Shown here piece by piece: positions 24,060 to 25,965 of a DNA stretch of 25,965 nucleotides (its first letter is position 1; each line of letters starts with the position of its first letter). Source of the stretch: Bacillota bacterium (lineage in GTDB: Bacteria; Bacillota; Clostridia; Lutisporales; Lutisporaceae); assembly GCA_023230985.1 (NCBI GenBank), contig JALNWH010000014.1:1-25965 (forward strand), written 5' to 3'. The notes beneath the pieces are model-generated. The model ran no database searches and had not been told where the DNA came from. It saw only the letters and a list, made by a program, of their open reading frames with translations. Both the position numbers and the translations under genes were made by a program.

Positions 24060-25832
24060 TTGCCTTTTGATGGTATAACAGTAAAGGCTTTAGTTTTAGA
24101 GCTTAACAAAACAATACTTAATGGCCGAATAGATAAAATATATCAACCGGAAAAAGATGAGTTAATATTAACAATAAGAAGGGATAAGAATAATTATAAA
24201 TTGTTCATTTCTGCTAACCCTTCGTTCCCCAGATTTCATCTTTATTCCGGGAAGAAAAACAACCCATTAATTGCACCGTCATTTTGTATGTTGTTAAGAA
24301 AACATTTATTAGGCAGTAAAATAATTAGTATAACACAAGTCAGTTTAGAAAGAGTAGTTGAAATCAAATTTGATTGTATAGATGATATGGGTTACAGTGT
24401 CCAAAGAGCCCTTATAGTTGAAATAATGGGACGCCATAGCAATATTATACTTATTGATTTAAAAGATTCGAAAATAATTGATAGCATTAAAAGAGTTAAT
24501 ACATTTATGAGCAGTGTAAGAACAGTTTTACCGGGTATTGAATATATTTATCCGCCAGCTAAAGAAAAAATTGATACATTAAATATAAATGAAACTTCTT
24601 TTATTGATGATATCATGAATCTTAAAACCAGCATTAGAGCATATAAATATTTTTCTAAGAAATTCTTTGGTATTAGTCCTATAGTGTCCCAAGAAATTTG
24701 CTTTGTTTCAGGAATTGAACCGGACACTGATTTAAAATATTTAGATAAAAATTCAACTGCGAAACTTTTTATAGGATTTAAAAAACTATTCGATACTGTA
24801 TTATTATCAAAATTTAAGTCTCATATCATAATAGAAAATAATAAAAATATTGATTTTTCAGCTATCAAATTAAGCATCTACAATTCTTATGAAAAAAAAT
24901 ATTTTGATAGTATAAGCGAAGTTATAGACACTTTTTACTTTGAAAAAGACAAAATTAATAGAGTTAATCAAAAAAACGCAGATTTGCATAAAAATATTTT
25001 AATAAAACTAAAACGAAATATAAGAAAAATAGATACATTAAAAGGTGAATATAACGATGCAATAAAAAGCGATTATTATAAACTATGCGGCGATTTAATA
25101 ATGACAAATCAATACAATTTAAAAAAAGGGATGAACAAAGCGATACTGGTTAATTATTATAATGAAGATTTAAATTCCATAGAAATAGAACTTGATGGAA
25201 ACTTAACACCTATAGAAAATGCCCAAAAATATTATAAGTCTTATAATAAACTAAAAAAAGCGAAACAACGTTTATCGGAACAAATTATTAATACGAAAGA
25301 AGAAATAAGGTATTTGGAAAGCATTTTGGATAGCTTAGAAAAATGCTTCAATGAAGAGGAAATAGAAGAAATAAAAAAAGAACTGCAAGTACAAGGGTAT
25401 ATAAAAAAAATCAATAATAAAATATCAAAAACAGCAAAACAACAAAAAACTTCCAAGTCAATGCATTTTATATCCAGTTCCGGATTTAATATTTATGTAG
25501 GTAAGAATAACACTCAGAATGATTACCTGACTTTAAAATTTGCTTCACCTCTTGATCTGTGGCTGCATACTAAAGATATCGCCGGATCCCATGTTATAAT
25601 AAAAACTAACGGAAGTAAAGCTGACGATATAACCTTAACAGAAGCGGCACACCTCGCAGCTTTTTTTAGTAAAGGAAAACTATCTTCCAATGTCCCGGTG
25701 GATTATACCCATAAGAAAAATATAAAAAAACCTGCCGGTGCCAAACCCGGCAAGGTTATATATAAAGATTACAATACAATTTATATTACTCCTGATGAAA
25801 TGAAGGTTAAAAAATTAGATAGAATCAATTAA
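24060..25832 (+). CDS. rqcH: Rqc2 homologue RqcH (NFACT protein, YloA/FbpA family)
   Basis: RqcH binds stalled 50S subunits carrying peptidyl-tRNA and adds C-terminal alanine tails that mark the nascent chain for degradation; older names call the family fibronectin-binding. The 590-residue protein starts PFDGITVKALVLELN and has GRIDKIYQPEKDEL and EIMGRHSNIILID in the NFACT-N domain. A long charged helical coiled-coil arm spans about 290-440, and the C-terminal NFACT-R domain is seen as ASPLDLWLHTKDIAGSHVI and KKPAGAKPGKV. The catalytic-type DR pair appears as E97-R98. Start is TTG with GGGGGG 6 nt upstream. It is a single-gene unit closed by a strong terminator. Confidence 0.95.
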   Translation: MPFDGITVKALVLELNKTILNGRIDKIYQPEKDELILTIRRDKNNYKLFISANPSFPRFHLYSGKKNNPLIAPSFCMLLRKHLLGSKIISITQVSLERVVEIKFDCIDDMGYSVQRALIVEIMGRHSNIILIDLKDSKIIDSIKRVNTFMSSVRTVLPGIEYIYPPAKEKIDTLNINETSFIDDIMNLKTSIRAYKYFSKKFFGISPIVSQEICFVSGIEPDTDLKYLDKNSTAKLFIGFKKLFDTVLLSKFKSHIIIENNKNIDFSAIKLSIYNSYEKKYFDSISEVIDTFYFEKDKINRVNQKNADLHKNILIKLKRNIRKIDTLKGEYNDAIKSDYYKLCGDLIMTNQYNLKKGMNKAILVNYYNEDLNSIEIELDGNLTPIENAQKYYKSYNKLKKAKQRLSEQIINTKEEIRYLESILDSLEKCFNEEEIEEIKKELQVQGYIKKINNKISKTAKQQKTSKSMHFISSSGFNIYVGKNNTQNDYLTLKFASPLDLWLHTKDIAGSHVIIKTNGSKADDITLTEAAHLAAFFSKGKLSSNVPVDYTHKKNIKKPAGAKPGKVIYKDYNTIYITPDEMKVKKLDRIN

Positions 25833-25844
25833 AATATCCATAAT

Positions 25845-25878
25845 TAAAACAGCTGTTGGCTAGCCAACAGCTGTTTTA
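25845..25878 (+). terminator. Bidirectional terminator after rqcH
   Basis: A 34-bp perfect palindrome (half TAAAACAGCTGTTGGCT) lies 13 nt after the rqcH stop. As a hairpin it has a 15-bp stem with a CTAG-type loop, and it ends in TTTTATTAA on the plus strand and TTTTAATTA on the minus strand. It sits between convergent genes and can serve both. Confidence 0.88.
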
Positions 25879-25884
25879 TTAACT

Positions 25885-25965
25885 TTATAATTTTTTTGAG
25901 AATATGGCTAGAACTACAATTATGCCAAGTCCAAATAACATAAGACCTGTTTGTTCTATTGATGC
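25885..25965 (-). CDS. C-terminal fragment of an unidentified membrane-anchored protein
   Basis: A minus-strand frame enters from the right edge and ends TAA at 25885, leaving 26 residues: SIEQTG, a hydrophobic helix of about 16 residues (LMLFGLGIIVVLAIF), and a basic tail SKKL. The order short polar motif, helix, positive tail is that of a C-terminal membrane anchor and recalls a sortase sorting signal, but the motif is EQTG rather than LPxTG. The 5' part is outside the window, and the function cannot be given. The palindromic terminator follows the stop by 6 nt, which supports a real gene end. Confidence 0.6.
   Translation of the reverse strand, partial: ASIEQTGLMLFGLGIIVVLAIFSKKL

Noticed and set aside
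1..25965. CRISPR arrays, prophage, integrase, insertion sequence or tRNA genes
   Set aside because: No regularly spaced repeats, transposase or integrase-like frames, or cloverleaf-type sequences were seen; the window is conserved housekeeping DNA.

Overview
The window is an AT-rich (about 30% GC by eye) stretch of a low-GC Gram-positive chromosome. The gene order closely matches the Bacillus subtilis yloA-to-recG region (rqcH / yicC-remA-gmk-rpoZ-coaBC-priA-def-fmt-rsmB-rlmN-prpC-prkC-rsgA-rpe-thiN / rpmB / asp23-fakA-recG), followed by the ylbH-ylbI-ylbJ equivalents (rsmD-coaD-ylbJ). A YlbJ-type sporulation membrane protein, a zinc peptidase between fmt and rsmB, and the rsmD-coaD-coiled-coil order point to an endospore-forming member of Clostridia. 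Genus is not resolved.

Layout from the left: the 3' part of ylbJ (+) converges on a minus-strand run of coiled-coil protein, coaD, rsmD, a possible 23-residue peptide, recG, fakA and asp23. A divergent promoter region then serves rpmB (+). Next come a strong hairpin, a short GC-rich island and a nicotinamidase-like gene (-). Upstream of that are two tandem tiny two-helix membrane proteins where B. subtilis has spoVM. The long minus-strand housekeeping run follows: thiN, rpe, rsgA, prkC, prpC, a 48-codon linker ORF, rlmN, rsmB, zinc peptidase, fmt, def and priA. A palindromic terminator separates priA from the next minus-strand run of coaBC, rpoZ, gmk, remA and yicC. A 574-bp divergent intergenic region leads to rqcH (+), which converges on the 3' end of an unidentified minus-strand gene at the right edge.

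The genes serve translation and its start-up (def, fmt, rsmB, rlmN, rsmD, rsgA, rpmB), rescue of stalled ribosomes (rqcH), RNA turnover (yicC), transcription and nucleotide supply (rpoZ, gmk), replication restart and recombination (priA, recG), CoA synthesis (coaBC and coaD), thiamine pyrophosphate and pentose phosphate metabolism (thiN, rpe), fatty acid activation (fakA), and Hanks-type kinase/phosphatase signalling (prkC/prpC). Short gaps and 1-4 nt stop/start overlaps suggest heavy translational coupling. Non-ATG starts are common (TTG for rsmD, fakA, yicC and rqcH; GTG for gmk).

Most of the window is ordinary conserved housekeeping DNA and no new multi-gene system is evident. The less explained parts are four tiny ORFs in the gaps (2321-2392, 7728-7877, 7893-8048, 12976-13122), the hairpin plus GC island at 6948-7066, and the C-terminal tail at the right edge.
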